A DNA stretch of 64,000 nt, taken from NCBI RefSeq assembly GCF_037038585.1, contig NC_092523.1, positions 28,277,501 to 28,341,500 on the forward strand, given 5' to 3'. Positions within the stretch are counted from its first letter, which is position 1. Each line of letters begins with the position of its first letter. Under the pieces are notes generated by a model. It searched no databases. It worked only from the letters and a program-made list of their open reading frames with translations, and was not told the origin of the DNA. Source of the DNA: Patagioenas fasciata (Eukaryota > Chordata > Aves > Columbiformes > Columbidae). The position numbers and the translations under genes are program-made. This document shows positions 27,011 through 41,065 of this stretch, in pieces.

Positions 27011-30000
27011 CAGAAAACCACCACACAAACCGATAACCACCTCTAAGTAGAGTCCACACCACTGGGTACATTCTGGAGAGACACTTGGAAGAGTGAGGCC
27101 TATTTGCCTGAAGTTACTGAGGTAAGTCCCACAGAGTTCTACTCTAAAATTATTTCTAGTGTTCTGTCAAATTGTTAAACTACTACTTGTATTTCAGCCA
27201 CTTACTAATAAAGTCTCCATACACAGGACTGACAATCCAGGCTGTGACCTTGAAAAGTTTCTTCTTCACATGCAGTGCAGCATAAGCAACAAGGAACACC
27301 AAAGGACTTTACAATTACTTGTGTCAAAATAGAAGTATTAATTTAGGGGAAAAAAAAAATCTCACTGAATCTGAAAATAAACACAACTGAGGCATTGCTG
27401 TGGTCTTGTATTTTCTCTTTCCTCTCACTGCAAGGTAGTCAGCATCTCTAGCAAAGCAGCTTCTTGTCTCTGCTCCCCTTTAGGTCAGTTCTCAGATGTC
27501 CAGGTGTTTCAACTGCTTCAAGCGAAATGGGGAATGACAGCACTTGTCAGCTGTCACAAGACATTTAGCATCTTACGGAACTGTATTCAACTTAAACTCT
27601 CTTTGAGATACAGTCATTAATGCTTAATACTGTTTTACTCCATTAATCCACTTGGTTATTTACAGTAAGGCATAAGGATACTACAGAAGGGGTACCACCA
27701 GAAGTTGGGCTGCCACAATCCCATCCCATTAAGGTAAAAATTACAAAGGGCAAAGTTAAGACACTGCAAATAGTCCTTTATGGGTAGGTTTCAGGCTTTC
27801 ATGAGGAGTGCCTTATTCACCCTGACATTCAGAGTTAGTTTCAGTTCAAGAGATCCAGAAAAGTAACTAAACAAAACTGAGGAAAATTTGTTTCTTGCCC
27901 ATGACTTTATTTTTACATCAGGGAGTTCTAATCCCCTTCATGCTTTGAGACAGTGTCTTGCTGGGAAGAGAAAAAACACTGTGATGGTGGAAGAGCTGCC
28001 TGCAGCTCCTGACGCAGAGCCACAGCCCCCCAGCTGACCTCTGCTCTCACACCTTTCACCACGTTGTTCTCCCAAAATCCCCTCCCATAAACAGACCCTC
28101 ACAGTTCACCCAACACACCAGAGTTGTAAATATGCCTCCTCCCAACAACTGAACCCACTCCACTCAAGTGCCACTGAGGATGAATGAATGACAGGTCAGC
28201 TACTCTGCAAGCCTGGCACCAGCCTTCAGCGCTGGGGACAACTCAGTCTTCAAGTCCTACCATGACAAAGCAAAACACAACAGCCCAACCAGCCATGGTC
28301 TGAATGAAACAGGGCCTTAATTGGAAAAGAAACCATGTGTGGGTACATAACGAAACACATCTCATAATGCATTATGCATAAGCAATCTGAACCGAAGTTG
28401 CACTGGCAGTTTTGAACCTGCCACTCTTAACACTTGAGTGCCAGATTTCTGCTTGTTTAAAAGAGGAAAAAAAAAAAAAAGTTATTTCAAGCTTCTTTCC
28501 TGGATACATTTTAGGTAGCAATTTTACTTCCAAAAGATCCTAAAGTATATTTAAGATTACCAATTTAGAGGATCTCCCATGGGCCAGAAAAAGTGGTCCA
28601 TTCAGCTCAAGTCACTTTACATGTCAAGAGTACATCCCTCCAACTGGGTCATACAACCCAAGGTGGGACAGGAACCCTCTCTCCTCCTCACACCATGCCA
28701 CTGGGGATGGCTGCAGCTCGCGATTTCAGGTGGGAAAATACGCTAATAATTGAAGAGGGGAGGCAGGGAAAACACACACACAATTATTCTTTCTGACAGA
28801 ATACAGAGCTTGAGCCTGTGCTATAGGATATCCTGTAATTCACAGGACAAGCAACAGCCCTGAACACATTAAGACTTTGATGTATTGTGGTTATCTCACC
28901 CAACCAATAGGCTAGTACAGAGAACCTGACAAAAAGAATTTTGCACAGGGCTGCTTAGTGCAGAGTTACAATGGATACTACATTCAGCTAAAACTGAAGG
29001 ACAGTCATCATCTGGGTCTGATAATGAATTATGTGGCTATCCTGGAGGTGGGCAGGGCAAAAATGAAAAAATAAAAAGTCTTATTTTGTTTAGTAAACAT
29101 AAATGGTGAGGAATTGGTCTCAGCATAACATGACAGCGAACAGTGTGCTCTCTGGCAGGGCAGGGTCCCAGTGTCCTGCCCAGACCCCAGCTCAGAAGGA
29201 AGAACCTCGCTTCCTGTACCACACAAAGCCATTTTTTTCTGCCACACATTCAAGTGGAAACAAGGCCTACATCTAAAACATTCATACAATTTAATCAGAT
29301 CATGGCTCATAACTGGCACAGGGCTGAGCAAAACCCCCCTGACAGGAAACTCAGCTGTGACCTACTTGTGCATACATAAAGATGTGGCAAAGTGGTACTC
29401 ATTCATACATCTGCTGATAAGTGAAATGTGAATGAGGAAAAGTGGGACTGCCAAGAAAGCGTTCACCCAGGTCCCACGTACCCCAGCACACTGCTTTTTT
29501 TTTTAACCCCCTTTTTCCTACACTTGTTTAATGCTGCATGGGACTTTCACTGTAAGAACTGAAATTAGACAGCCCAGTTGGCAGCTCACTGCTTCGCCTC
29601 AGAAGAGGGGCTGTGACTGCAAACATTGCCAAACACTTTTCCTTCCCATCACCATGAGCTGAGTCCCACAGCTGCCCACAGCAGGTGGGGAACAGTTCTC
29701 ACACATCAGCCATGGCGAGGCTCAGGATCTCCCAGAGCAACTTGTCTGTAGCAGGCTCCTCAAAACCATCTTTCCTGCCCACAGTACCGAGGCTGGATCA
29801 CACTGAGCTGGGAATGGGCTTTACTGAACAATGCAGAACACAAGACAGAGTCATCCAATCAAGATACATTGTTTCAGCAAAGTGCTTTTCATCATAGAAC
29901 CTTAGGTATTGTCACAACCAAAGACTTCTCTCAGGTGATGTCATTCTTGCTAAAAAAGGTAAACCTTGCCCATGATGGACAGACCTACACCCAGGAGGCT

Positions 30001-30534
30001 TCTGTTAATCCCTCAGAGATTTCATGATCCCATTTGAACACAGCAGCCACTTCATGGTGGAATCAACAAACCAATCTCTTCTTATTCCATCCCACCTCTG
30101 CATCTAGGAAATTTTAAAAACCCACTCACCTGCAAAGCACCTCCTACAAGACTCATCTCCCCACATGTAAAATAAGTCTGTTTTTCAAAGATTTATCCCA
30201 CATGGTATTTTCCCTGACTCTGAATCACGGCCTGTGCAGCTGATCCAGGGCAGGGGATGACTGAGAACTGCCGGAGTTGTAGTGGCCATGGGGCAGTGGT
30301 CAATCACAAGCCTCTGCTCCCCAGTTCCTCTTCTGGTGCTCCAGATAAAGGGCATATATTCACGCAAACTGCAACTTCCCTCACCCACATGCTTCTTTCC
30401 TAATGCTTTTTCCTTTAGAAAACACACTTAGAAAACCAGAGCAGAAGCAGGAGAGCAGAACACTCCTCTGCCTTAGGACCAGCAGAGCAGACCAGACTGA
30501 GGCTTTACTTTTAGAAGTAACATCCTCTGTTAAC

Positions 30535-30607
30535 AAAAAAAAGCAAAGCAAAGCAAAACAAAACAAAACAAAAACCAACCAACCAACCAAACAAACAAAC
30601 AAAAAAC
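30535..30607 (+). repeat. A/C-rich tetra- and pentanucleotide repeats
   Basis: Successive arrays of aaagc, aaaac, aacc and aaac units, each a one-base variant of its neighbour. Confidence 0.85.
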
Positions 30608-32110
30608 ACCACCACAAACGTTTCTTGAGACCTGATTGACCATTTGTTAAAACTTGGGTGCAATTTCCCTGGTTTGCGGCCAATCTCTCTGCACAATCTC
30701 TCCCTTGCATTTTGCATAACAGAGGAAGCTATGGATATCTGCAAGTCACTTAATGAACATCATCACTCTAACTTCCACAGTACAACAACTGACTGACCAT
30801 CGCTATCACTTTTTAGCCAAGGTATTAATAATTTTGTACAAATAGATACATCTACATAATAATAAAAATATCTGTAGCACAAATCCAAAAATATGTGATA
30901 AATGTCCTTCAGAAGCACATATGTTCTTTGAAATAAAAAAACCCACCACCCCAGGCCTTCTTCTTCATGCCAATCTTTACACCACTCTGCCCTAGTACTG
31001 CTTCCATATCTTTTTTTATACTGGTGTTTTCTTATCCCATTTCTGCAGGAGAGCTGTTATAGACTACTACAACTGATTCTTTAGCATACAAAAACTTGCC
31101 TTTCTTTAAAGCACACTTCCAAGTTCAGCAGTAAAAAGGTAATAGGTTACTGAAAAAAGTCAAAACAAGCTAAGGTAGAAAAACATCTTGGAGGTCAATG
31201 GTTAACAGGGGCTAGACACTTTTTCCATGATTTTTGCATTGACAGCAGGAAGTACAGATTTCCATTGTCTAAGAAACAAAAAAATGTTTTGCATATTTGA
31301 GATATAAATATTTGTATGAAAGTTACACCATTCTGCACCTTATCTTGTATATCCAGTTTATAAGCTAACACGACACAGAGGGAATTAAATCTACAACAAG
31401 CTCCACCTACATTTGGCAGAAAGGAAGACTTTTCTTGATAATTTCAAGCAATTCTGTGAAAGTAACCACTTCCCAGATACTTTAACTTTAATTACAGGAT
31501 ACCACACTATCAGGCATTTCTGAATACAATGTTGTTTCAGGGCAAGATGAAACAATATGGAGCTGATATTGTTTTATCAGGTCTATTTTATTTTTCTCCC
31601 TTTTCAGCCATTGTAGGCAGTCAGCCAGGTTACTGGATATACCGCAGTGCCAAAACCACAGTACTGAGCCCACAGTTAATTATTAAAATGTAACTTAGGA
31701 CATAAATCTAGCTGCCTCAAAATCAATGTTTTTAAGAGATTTAAAAGGTTTTAAAAATTCTACAATAACATTAAAAAAAAAGTGGTACTCCCACAGATTT
31801 TGAAGGGCTAATAAAATCAGGTCTGGCAACTGAGAACTAGAATTACTTCATAACTGAGGTCTAACTGCCAGTATATTTTAACTATATGAACTCCAAATCT
31901 TTGGTTTTGGTTTTCACACTTGTGAGATCATCTCATTAAAAAAGAAAAAGGAGGGAGTAAGCAGGTGCCAAATGCAACCGCACTGCCCTGCTTTTAATGG
32001 TTTCAGCAGGAAAACTTATATAGAAATCATTTGGTTCAAAAACTCTTCTAAGATTCATGTAGCAAAACATGCAAAGCACTGTTTCCTTGAGGACTAAATG
32101 CAGAGACAAA

Positions 32111-33512
32111 TCACAGAATCACAGAATGTTAGGGCTTGGAAGGGACCTTGAAAGATCATCTAGTCCAATCCCCCTGCCGGAGCAGGAACACTTAGATGAG
32201 GTTACACAGGAAGGTGTCCAGGTGGGTTTTGAATGATTCCAGAGAAGGAGACTCCACAAGCCCCCTGAGCAGCCTGGTCCAGTGCTCTGCTACCCTCACT
32301 GAGAAGAAGTTTCTTCTCAAATGTAAGTGGAACCTCTTTTGTTCCAGTTTGAACCCATTACCCCTTGTCTTACCATTGGTTGTCATTGAGAAAAGCCTGG
32401 CTCCATCCTCATGACACTCACCCTTTACATATTTGTAAACTTGAATGAGGTCACCCCTCAGTCTCCTCCAAACTAAAGAGACCCAGCTCTCTCAGCCTTT
32501 CCTCATAAGGGAGATGCTCCACTCCTTTCAGCATCTTTGTTGCCCTGCGCTGGACTCTCTCCAGCAGTTTCGTGTCCTTCTGGAACTGAGGGGCCCAGAA
32601 CTGGACACAATATTCCAGGTGTGGTCTCACCAGGGCAGAGTAGAGGGGAAGGAGAACCTCTCTCGACCTACTAACCACCCCCCTTCTAATACACTCCAGG
32701 ATGCCATTGGCCTTCCTGGCTACAAGGGCACAGTGCTGGCTCATGGTCATCCTGCTGTCCACCAGGACCCCCAGGTCCCTTTCCCCTACACTGCTCTCTA
32801 ACAGGTCATTCCCCAACTTATACTGGAACCTGGAGCTGTTCCTTCCCAGATGCAAGACTCTACACTTGCCCTTGTTATATTTCAGTAAATTTTACCCTGC
32901 CCAACTCTCCAGCCTGTCCAGGTCTCACTGGATGGCAGCACAGCCTTCTGGATTGTCAGCCACTCCTCCCAGCTTGGCGTCATCAGCAAACTTGCTGATA
33001 GTACACTCTATTCCCTCATCCAAGTCCTTGATGAATATATTGAATAATACCGGCCCCAGTACTGACCCTTGAGGCACTCCACTGGATACAGGCCTCCAAC
33101 TGGACTCTGCCCCATTGACCACGACTCTCTGGCTTCTTTCCTTCAGCCAGTTCACAGTCCACCTCACTACCCGATTGTCCAGACTGCCCTTCCTCAGTTT
33201 ATCTGAGAGGATGCTGTGGGAGACTGTGTCAAATGCTTTACTGACGTCAAGGTAGACCACATCCACCTCTCTGCCATCATCTATCCACCTCGTTATGTCT
33301 TCATAAAAGGCTATGAGGCTGGTCAAGCATGATTTCCCCTTGGTGAAGCCATGCTGGCTGACCCTAATGACTCTCTTATCCTTGATATGCCCTGAGATGG
33401 CACCAAGGATAAGTTATTCCATCACTTTCCCAGGGATGGAGGTGATGCTGGCTGGTCTATAGTTACCCGGGTCCTTCTTCTTGTCCTTTTTGAAGACTGG
33501 AGTGAAAATGTG
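32111..33512 (-). mobile_element. CR1 LINE, 5'-truncated 1.4 kb copy with RT remnants
   Basis: The 3' end at 32111 has two copies of the CR1 tail octamer (tcacagaatcacagaat on plus) followed by the usual cttggaagggacctt block. Minus-strand frames keep long stretches of ORF2: [65 protein letters not shown] (the RT catalytic FADD box), then MHLGRNSS to RRATKMLKG. Stops and frame changes separate the blocks (for example a CGA-to-TGA stop after the FADD region), so it is inactive. It begins near the TPVFKK motif (upper end about 33512), lacks the endonuclease, and is in sense with TEC. Confidence 0.95.
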
Positions 33513-34734
33513 ATTATTTTGTCATAAGATGTAATTTCTCAGTACCTAAAACATGTAGAATAAAATTTATATAAACATGAAGACTATCAGAGGAAATTCT
33601 GATAGCAAATGAGCTTTTTCCTGCTGTAGTCCCCTTACAAACCATAATCACCCTGCCCACGAGCTACCTCCCTACCAACAAGAGCAGTGCCTGTGAAACA
33701 AGACGAGGTTGCCTAAAGGGCCCCTTCTGCACAGGGGGTGTGATCCCAGCAGCGCAGCTGGTGCGCTGAAAGAGGAGCATGTGTAAAACCACTCTGGGTA
33801 CTCTCTCAAGTGTAACTGGGAGCCTATTTGTACTGGTGCTGCTTTCCGATGGCCTAAAATATCCTAAACATGTATATGGCAGCCATAAGTAACAACCCAT
33901 CTTCAAGTCACTGGAGAGTTCTGAGAAATTGAAAAAGCAAGGCTTCACCCTACAGTCACATCATACCAAAGGTGAGACAGTCAGATAAAGCATCAGCAAC
34001 ATGTACTCTAAAATGAAAACAAATGCCCCAGAAACAAGTACTTGCAAGACACATATTTGTCTGTACTTCTGCTACAGTCCGTTTTCCATCTATAAAAGCT
34101 ACAGTCTCACTGATTTGACTCAAAACAATACTAAATATTTCAGATTAGCATTTGTCACAGTAAGGTACACTGTCATTCCAAGCAGAGAGCTCATGGCCGT
34201 GTTTACACTAAAAGCTCAGCTTACCGTTCAAATGATTATCAGTTCCAACCTACAGGGATGCAGAAAGAAGCCTGTAGAAAAGCACCATGCAAATGTAGTC
34301 ACCTGCTGCATGAACTGCAGGTACACTGTATCGCAGAAAAAGGCTACACAAGAGCATTCATCACCACCAAAGGATAACCATGCTGTGGGATAGAAAGCAG
34401 CAGAAATTAAGATGAACAAACTCACGCACAAGGCTAGTTGTGCCTTGAGACAAGGAGGAACAGTCAGTAAAGCAACATGTATATAAGGAAAGATTCAGAA
34501 AAAGTCACATAAACAAGGAAATATTCGGCAACTATTAGTTTTAAAATGGATTTGGCAGCCCGGGCCACAACCCTTTATGTTACACAAATTATAGCAATTT
34601 TAAGCAAATGTTTAAAACTCAGTTTTTTGTCATAGCTCCCGCTTACAGACCCGTGTGACGCTTAGACATCGAAGAAGGAATACCTCTACTCTTGCAGTGT
34701 CCACACGCTTTAAGTTGCCAACTGCGGCTGCTCC

Positions 34735-35235
34735 TGGGTGCGCTCCACGACCCACCACCCCGTCCGGCCAGGCTGCCCCGCCACACCGGGAGCCGCTGCG
34801 TCCCCCGGACCGGTACTGCTGCGGGGCGCGGAGTCGGCTCCCTGTGCTCGGGGCAGCCCCGGCCGGCAGCCTGGGGAAATAAACTGCCGCCCCCGGTCTC
34901 TTTGCGGGGACCGTCCCGCTGCTCACCAGCCCTGGCTCTGCTCTACCTGGGTGTCCTGGCCGCCGCCGCCGCGGAAAGAGCCCTGGCGTCGGAGACGCGG
35001 AGGGAGGCGGAAGAAGGACGAGAGGGAGGCACCGCACTGCCCCGCTCCGGCTCGGGAAGGCGGCGGCGGCCGCGGCGCCTCCTCCTCCCGCCGCCCCGCC
35101 AAGCGCGGAACCCCGCGGGGCGGCCACAGAGGAAGCAGCGGGGGCGACCTCTGCGCTGGAGCCCCCGCCCCGCCGGAGCAGTAGCGCAGTCCTGAGCGCC
35201 CTCTGCGCCCCGGGCAGGTGCGGGGCGGCGAGAAG
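34735..35235 (-). promoter_or_regulatory. TEC: CpG island, probable TEC promoter and non-coding exon 1
   Basis: Base composition changes abruptly to CpG-dense GC-rich sequence (cggcggcggccgcggcgcct near 35058), standing out from AT-rich surroundings on both sides. It is the only island between the TEC start codon and the SLAIN2 island. Minus-strand donor candidates inside it are CACCCAG|gtagag (exon edge 34947) and GGGCTG|gtgagc (exon edge 34927). GC-box-like ggggcgg sites occur on the plus strand (about 35118) and others on the minus strand. A 280-codon minus frame runs through it, but its composition is simply that of the island. Assignment to TEC is by position and orientation, not by homology. 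Confidence 0.5.
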
Positions 35236-38200
35236 CTGAAGTGAGAAGCTGGTCCACATCAAACAGACACGGCAGGATCTGCCCGAAGACGTGTTGGTGA
35301 AATAAAAGAAAACGGCAAATAGTACAGTTCGGAGCACCATGCAAACTCTCCCCAAAAATCTAGGTATATCCATGTGCTTTGCAAAACAGCTGGCTTTAAA
35401 ATGTGTGTGACCAGTGGGTGCTTTGGCTCGGGTGTTTCTTGTTCCAGGCTGCAGTGAAGAGTGAGCACTCACAGGGCAGTGGGCTCGGCTGCAGGGAAGC
35501 AGTAGGCACAGCTCTCCTCTGCCCTGAGCAGACTGTGCACCCTAAGGCTGCTCCTGTGTAACGGCTATCGGAGATCTGCCCATACCCAGGTGGCTCCCAG
35601 GGTTACAGCGCCTTCCTTTGTACTTAACCGTGTGTGACAGTCACGTTCAGCCACCTCAAAAGCTCAGACAGAGCTTCTTTACCTCCTTCTCTTAGCCCAA
35701 CCTTATTTATAGAAACTATCAGTCTGCAAAACCTCATTAAGAGAAAAAGAGCTTGTCAAGTTCAATTGAAATACATTTCTCCTGTTTCTAAATGTCAGCC
35801 TAGAAGAAAGCAACCAGGGTCTCTGCTGCTTGCAAGTGAATTGTTTTGTTGTGATTCGTGCACAATAGCTGGATCAACACAGATGTCTTTCTGTTCAGCT
35901 CGCAGGAAATGACTTACAGAGTCTTTGTTTTCACTTGGGAGATTTCCTCCAAATTACACTTTTGGTTTTGTCTCCACATCTCCCATGCCTGTCACGCTAC
36001 TACTGAGCCCAAGGAGTTACAGGGCTGCATCCCTAGTGCACGATGCATCTCTGATACAAACACATGGGCAGGGTCTGTGTGACCACTTCATGGTGACCAG
36101 TCCCACCAGCCCACTCTCACCACCCTCCTTCCACTCTGTCCCCACATGTTTACAGCAGCACACACTCAGGTGTCCATGCAGACCTCCTCACCCGCTGCCA
36201 CTGATGCGGTCAGTTTTGCAAAGCACACAACTTCTGCTGTTTTTCAAGTAACAGCAGCTACAACTTTCCCCACCCTGTCTGCTGCTGCTGCAGCAGGAGG
36301 AAAGGATGATAAAATGGAACAGTTGCTTAAGGAGAGACTTGGCATAGCTTTACCCCATAAGGTGCCATTTTTGAGCTCCAGAAAGAAACGTCATCTAGCA
36401 GAGAGTAGTTACACTACAATGTGACTTGACCAGCAGCAGCTATATCACTCCCAAGACTTCACCCAAGAAGAGCTGCAGTAGCAGCAAAGGGACAGCACCA
36501 TGCATTTGGATTTCTGCTGCACAGATTAGGTTTCTTGTGGCCAATATGCCTTCACTCTTGTTAAACAGAGCAAGTGGTACAATTTCAATCTGAAAGACAA
36601 GCCAATCCCTGCACAGTGCTATGTTTGCAGAATTAATGGGGGAAGGAGTTTTCATTTTCCAAGGAGAGCTTTGTTGTCTTTCTGTACTTCGTAAATATCT
36701 AATATTACCCATCACCAGAGCTACTACTGTATCCTGATCTAATGTATTTAAAGAGCAAAAGTACTTTTCAAATATTAAGCTTCTTTTATACATCTGTAGA
36801 ATTTTTACAAAAAGGAGGAGGCTAAGCTTTCCATTCAGGCGCATGTTTTGGTTTCAAGATTTAAAAAAAAATGTACTTTGAAGAAAAAGCAGCGAGTTGA
36901 AATCAGAAATTATTTCATTTTCCTAAAATTTCACATGCAGAAATGTTATGCAAATGTGGGGAATGCAAAAAGGAGGGGAAGTTTCAGGGCTTTGATTCTG
37001 TCTCTAGAAGAGCTTGGTTTTACTTTGCTATTTCCACCTTGTTTCTCTTTCCTCTCAAAAGTTCAGGACCCATGTGGACTGGGGTGGTGTAGCATCCATC
37101 CGACCTCAGGGTTGCAGAAATTGGAGCACTTGTCTGATCGTTTTCTTTGGTAAACCCCCAGGGACTCAGTGAACTGAAATGGCAGAGTGATCTTGCTCCA
37201 TTTTGGATTAAAGGCCCTCAGTGGCTGATTTTGCTCTACTGAAAAAGAAGGAACAGTGGTGAAGAGTTATTGTGGCAAACTGCCCCTCTCTAGGAGGAAG
37301 TCTCCACTTCAGGAAAGATCGAAGCTTATGAAATTGCAGGCTTGCATGTGATGTGAATTACCAAAGAGAGAAAGAAAAATACAGAAGTTAGACAGCAACT
37401 TCGATAGACCACCTTTTCCAGCAATTATTCACCTATTTATGCTTCATCATCTCATGGTCTCTGTCCATTCTCTCCTTAGAGACATGTTGTTATTTTTGGT
37501 GAGCTCTTGAGTCCAAAAAGCCCCTCCTTAGCAATCTTTCCAGTCAGAGAGAAGCATCTCTATTGGTGCCTTAGTCACAGAGAGCCTCTTCCTCTTTTTC
37601 CTTTTCAGGCCTGTCAAACCCTCTTCACCCTATTCAACCCTTCTTCATTTCTCAGAGGCCTCTGTGAATTCAGTCACTGTGCATTTCCTCTATTCGTTTA
37701 TCTTCGCTCACTTGCTGTGTGCAAAGATGACAAACAAGAGCTTTCTCACTCTCAAGAGTGAACACTGTGAATGAGAGAAAAATTACAATAATTCTTCCTG
37801 GTCTGGTTTCCACCTCAGCAAATGTGCTGCTTTTTTTCCTGCCTATCCTTTCTCAAGAGCTTCTTCCCAGTTGTGAAAGATTTTGGGGGTGATAATTCCA
37901 TTGAACCACTGAAAGTAACTCTAAACAATGGAGTATAATACAGACACATCATCCCATTAGCAAAGAGCAAAGAGCAATAGAGAGATGATAGGTGAACATC
38001 CCAGCCCTCCAGGCATGGATGACAGCAGCATAGGAAGGTATTTGAAGGAGCACCAAAAGAAGTTTGTACAGAGGCATCATGAACAACACAAATATTATGC
38101 AAGAGAACTTATTGCAAAAGTTTTTTAAGGTACCAGATAGGAATGAACATGCCAGAATAATTATCAGTTGCTTAACAGTGAGAAGTGCATCTTGCAGCTG

Positions 38201-39879
38201 CAGTTCTACAAGATATGCAGTGAAAATTTTGCCTTGTATGATACAAAAACTACCATTTACATGTGATTAAGTCTGATTTGTAGTCACATGGAATAGTTGG
38301 GCAAAGTAAATACTAAAAGATTACTAGGAAAGGAAGTGTGAGAATAAATATGTGAATACACCTTGACAGATAAGCTAACATTCACAGCTAGCAATATTGA
38401 AATTAACTTGTTTACAGCTAACTCAGATATATTTAAAGAAGCTACATTACTCTTAACTAACTTTTATGTGAAGAAGAAAAGCATCATAGCAACTGGCTAG
38501 GACACTGGTGCATGGTGCTGTACCCCTTTTGTGATGTGTCTGGTAAGATGTGCCTGCTATTGCAAACAAATGCCACCCCAAGGAAAGATGCTCCTAAATA
38601 CAGGTTATCCAACCTGTTTGAGAGGATGCCAGCAAGGTGTCACCTGTAAACATACAACCAGGATCTCTTTTAGGTTATTGTAAAGGACCTGAACCCATAG
38701 ACTACCACAGAAGGTGCTTTTACAGGATACTGTAGTCAAAACAGGTCAAAAAAAACAAAGAGTTTTGAAAGCATGCTGGAATACAAGGAATCTGGGGTTT
38801 TGGTCAGTGCTTAGGATACTGTAGCATTTCTGGTTATAAAAATTGTCCAGCAATAACATGAGACATCTGTGTATGAGCTGTGGTCATAATCTAGACTTCT
38901 GGAGCAGCAATTATCTGTATGCAACACTCATTCCTTTCTCTTCCTGGCATTTCCTGCTGCCGCCTTTGATTACCAACTTCTCTGAAGAGCTCCCACTGAA
39001 ACTTCTCTTTGTGGACTAAGCAGGCAGCTTCTCCAAGCGGGGAGGTCCTGCCTGCTTCTGCCAGGATGCTGGGAAGGAAGAGTAACGCTGGTCATGACCT
39101 GCCATGATGATAACCCTCACTGATCCAGCTGGGATTAACATTCCTGTGGATTCCAGATGTTTTTAAACAGGATGACTTTTCATCCTTTCAGTTAATCCCA
39201 TGCCACCTGAGATTTTGGGATTTTTATATGTGCAGTCTAGGCAGGAGTGATAAAGCAATGAATGCTAACTCCATGTAGCAAAAAGAAACTGGGGAGATAC
39301 TTTACCAAACATATAGGTGATAATTATATATTAGGAGAAAAGATGACAAGACTCTGTAAGGAATGTTTAGTTATAGATTTAAGGATCAAAAGGCTGAATT
39401 AGTCTTCAAAACCACATGTATACACCTCTCTAGAGCTATTTGATCATAAGTTTGCAAAAGGCTTTGTTAAACTTCTTTAATAAGTGGTATTCCTACTTGG
39501 CCACAATGACTGGTATAATCACATAACCACACACGTTTTCCAAATCTTTCTTTCCCATTTCTCTCTGCTACCATAAAACACTGCAGTGCAACTTGCCATG
39601 ACCCAGGGAGTTAGTTATCAAAAACAGGGCTGTATCTTCAGTACAGTGCAACCTGATTTGAGTGGTGGCTTGACATACCAATATAATAAAATGACAGGAA
39701 GTAACTGTGTGTATATAACGTGGAAGAGGACGTAAAGAGTCTTCATTTCTTTGCACATTTTACCACACATACAGAGTCAGCGCAGTAGAGCTGGGGAGCA
39801 CATTGAAGTTCCTTGCTTGCACCAATACAAAGAATAGTTACCTAAAAAGCAAAGATGTGGACTAGGGTGTTGGGTTTCT

Positions 39880-40022
39880 CAGCTCTGGTGGTTTTCAACT
39901 TGTGATCCCTGGGCCTCTAGATACTTCTCAGAGGACCCACAGGAGGTAACCAAGAAGGGCCACACTTCATTCAGTAGGATCCTCTCTCTTAAGGATCCTT
40001 AGGTTTGAAAATCGCTGCCCTG
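39880..40022. mobile_element. Possible hAT-like MITE (143 bp)
   Basis: The ends form imperfect terminal inverted repeats: CAGCTCTGGTGGTTTTCAAC at the left, and CAGGGCAGCGATTTTCAAAC when the right end is reverse-complemented. Both have the CAG...TTTTCAA pattern common to hAT/Charlie-type elements, and the length suits a non-autonomous derivative. The flanking 8-mers (gggtttct and ccagctta) do not match, so any target-site duplication has decayed or the ends are slightly off. Confidence 0.45.
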
Positions 40023-40959
40023 CCAGCTTAAGAGAGGTGTGGAGGTAGTGTGGACTATCTGCAGCATGAAGCTGCCAGAAGCACTAATTGTGGCTGGGTG
40101 ACACTGCTGGGCAGCCTCAGACACTGTGGTACCTTTGTGTGTGGTTTGGAAGCCACACATGCGGATGCTGAGGAAACACAGTAAGCCTGCTTGAAGAGGA
40201 AACTCTTGGGATCCAAAAGCAAGTTTACCCTTCAGATAGAGATGGCGGGGCAAAATTTAATCAACGGGTTTGAGTGCTACAGTGAACAGATTCTGAGCTC
40301 AGCAAAACTGGAACTTCATGGCTGACTTAAGTGGAGTTACACCAAATTTATAGCAAAAAGGCTGAAAAGAGATTTGGTGTCAGAATGTGGTCTGTTTGGC
40401 TAGAATATACTGTTGAAAAGTAGGTGACAAATGTGTAATTTTAGCTTGTACATTAAGTCTTATGTGAGACTCTGCATACACTAAAAACACAAAGCAAAAT
40501 TGTAAACATAATTTTTCTCCTGCAGGAAAGAATATTGCTCTGTTTACAAGAGGTTTGTATCATTGTTACACAACCATGTTATGCTGATTTCAGTAGAAGT
40601 AACTGAGCTACTTTGATTAGAAAGCTAATCGTGCCAAAACCCTAATCACTAAGGGAAGTTCAGATTCTGATTGTGGCGACATTATTGTAGATACATTCCC
40701 AGTGAAATTGTTCTGAATTTACACGTAGGTCAGGCTATGGCTTTTCTTATGGAGCTTTAGTGTATTTGGGATTCCCTAACACAATTGCAAACTGGTGAAT
40801 AAAACACATCATGCACCTGGTTGACCTCGTAGTAAGACAGCAATTTGCAGTCCAAGCATTTTGCCACATGACCTTGATTTATGCCCTTATCAGGCTGACA
40901 CCCCAGTAATGAGAGTTCAGAATAAATCCACTGTTCTGTTGTAATGTAGTGTAGTTTTT

Positions 40960-41065
40960 ATTATTATATTTACAAAATGTTATATATAATAATGTCTATT
41001 ATATATTTATGTATTTTATTTATTATATTATGTATATTACATGTATTATAATTACATACCTGAAT
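40960..41065. repeat. AT-rich low-complexity stretch
   Basis: tattatatttacaaaatgtt followed by repeated tatataataatg, attatatttatg and ttatattatgtatattac units; nearly pure A/T. Confidence 0.8.

Larger units (their letters stand above)
15322..34926 (-). other. TEC: Inferred TEC 5' UTR intron (about 19.6 kb)
   Basis: If TEC starts in the CpG island at 34.7-35.2 kb, this whole interval is its first intron. It contains CR1 pieces (18524-18675, 32111-33512), A/C-rich tracts (19694-19835, 26915-27010, 30535-30607), a TA repeat (21455-21476), and otherwise unique AT-rich sequence. No ORF here resembles a known protein apart from the CR1 remnants, and no tRNA or other RNA gene was recognised. The upper end is one of two candidate donors in the island. 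Confidence 0.5.

Noticed and set aside
32451-33326. Reverse-transcriptase-like frames as a possible host gene
   Set aside because: Stops and frame changes and the CR1 3' tail show a dead LINE copy.
34630-35472. 280-codon open frame on the minus strand
   Set aside because: It runs through the CpG island, is Ala/Arg/Gly/Pro/Ser-rich from composition alone, has no recognisable domain, and other frames in the same block are equally open.
36948-36955. Octamer ATGCAAAT upstream of the TEC island
   Set aside because: One 8-base match is expected by chance in a window of this size, and there is no supporting cluster.
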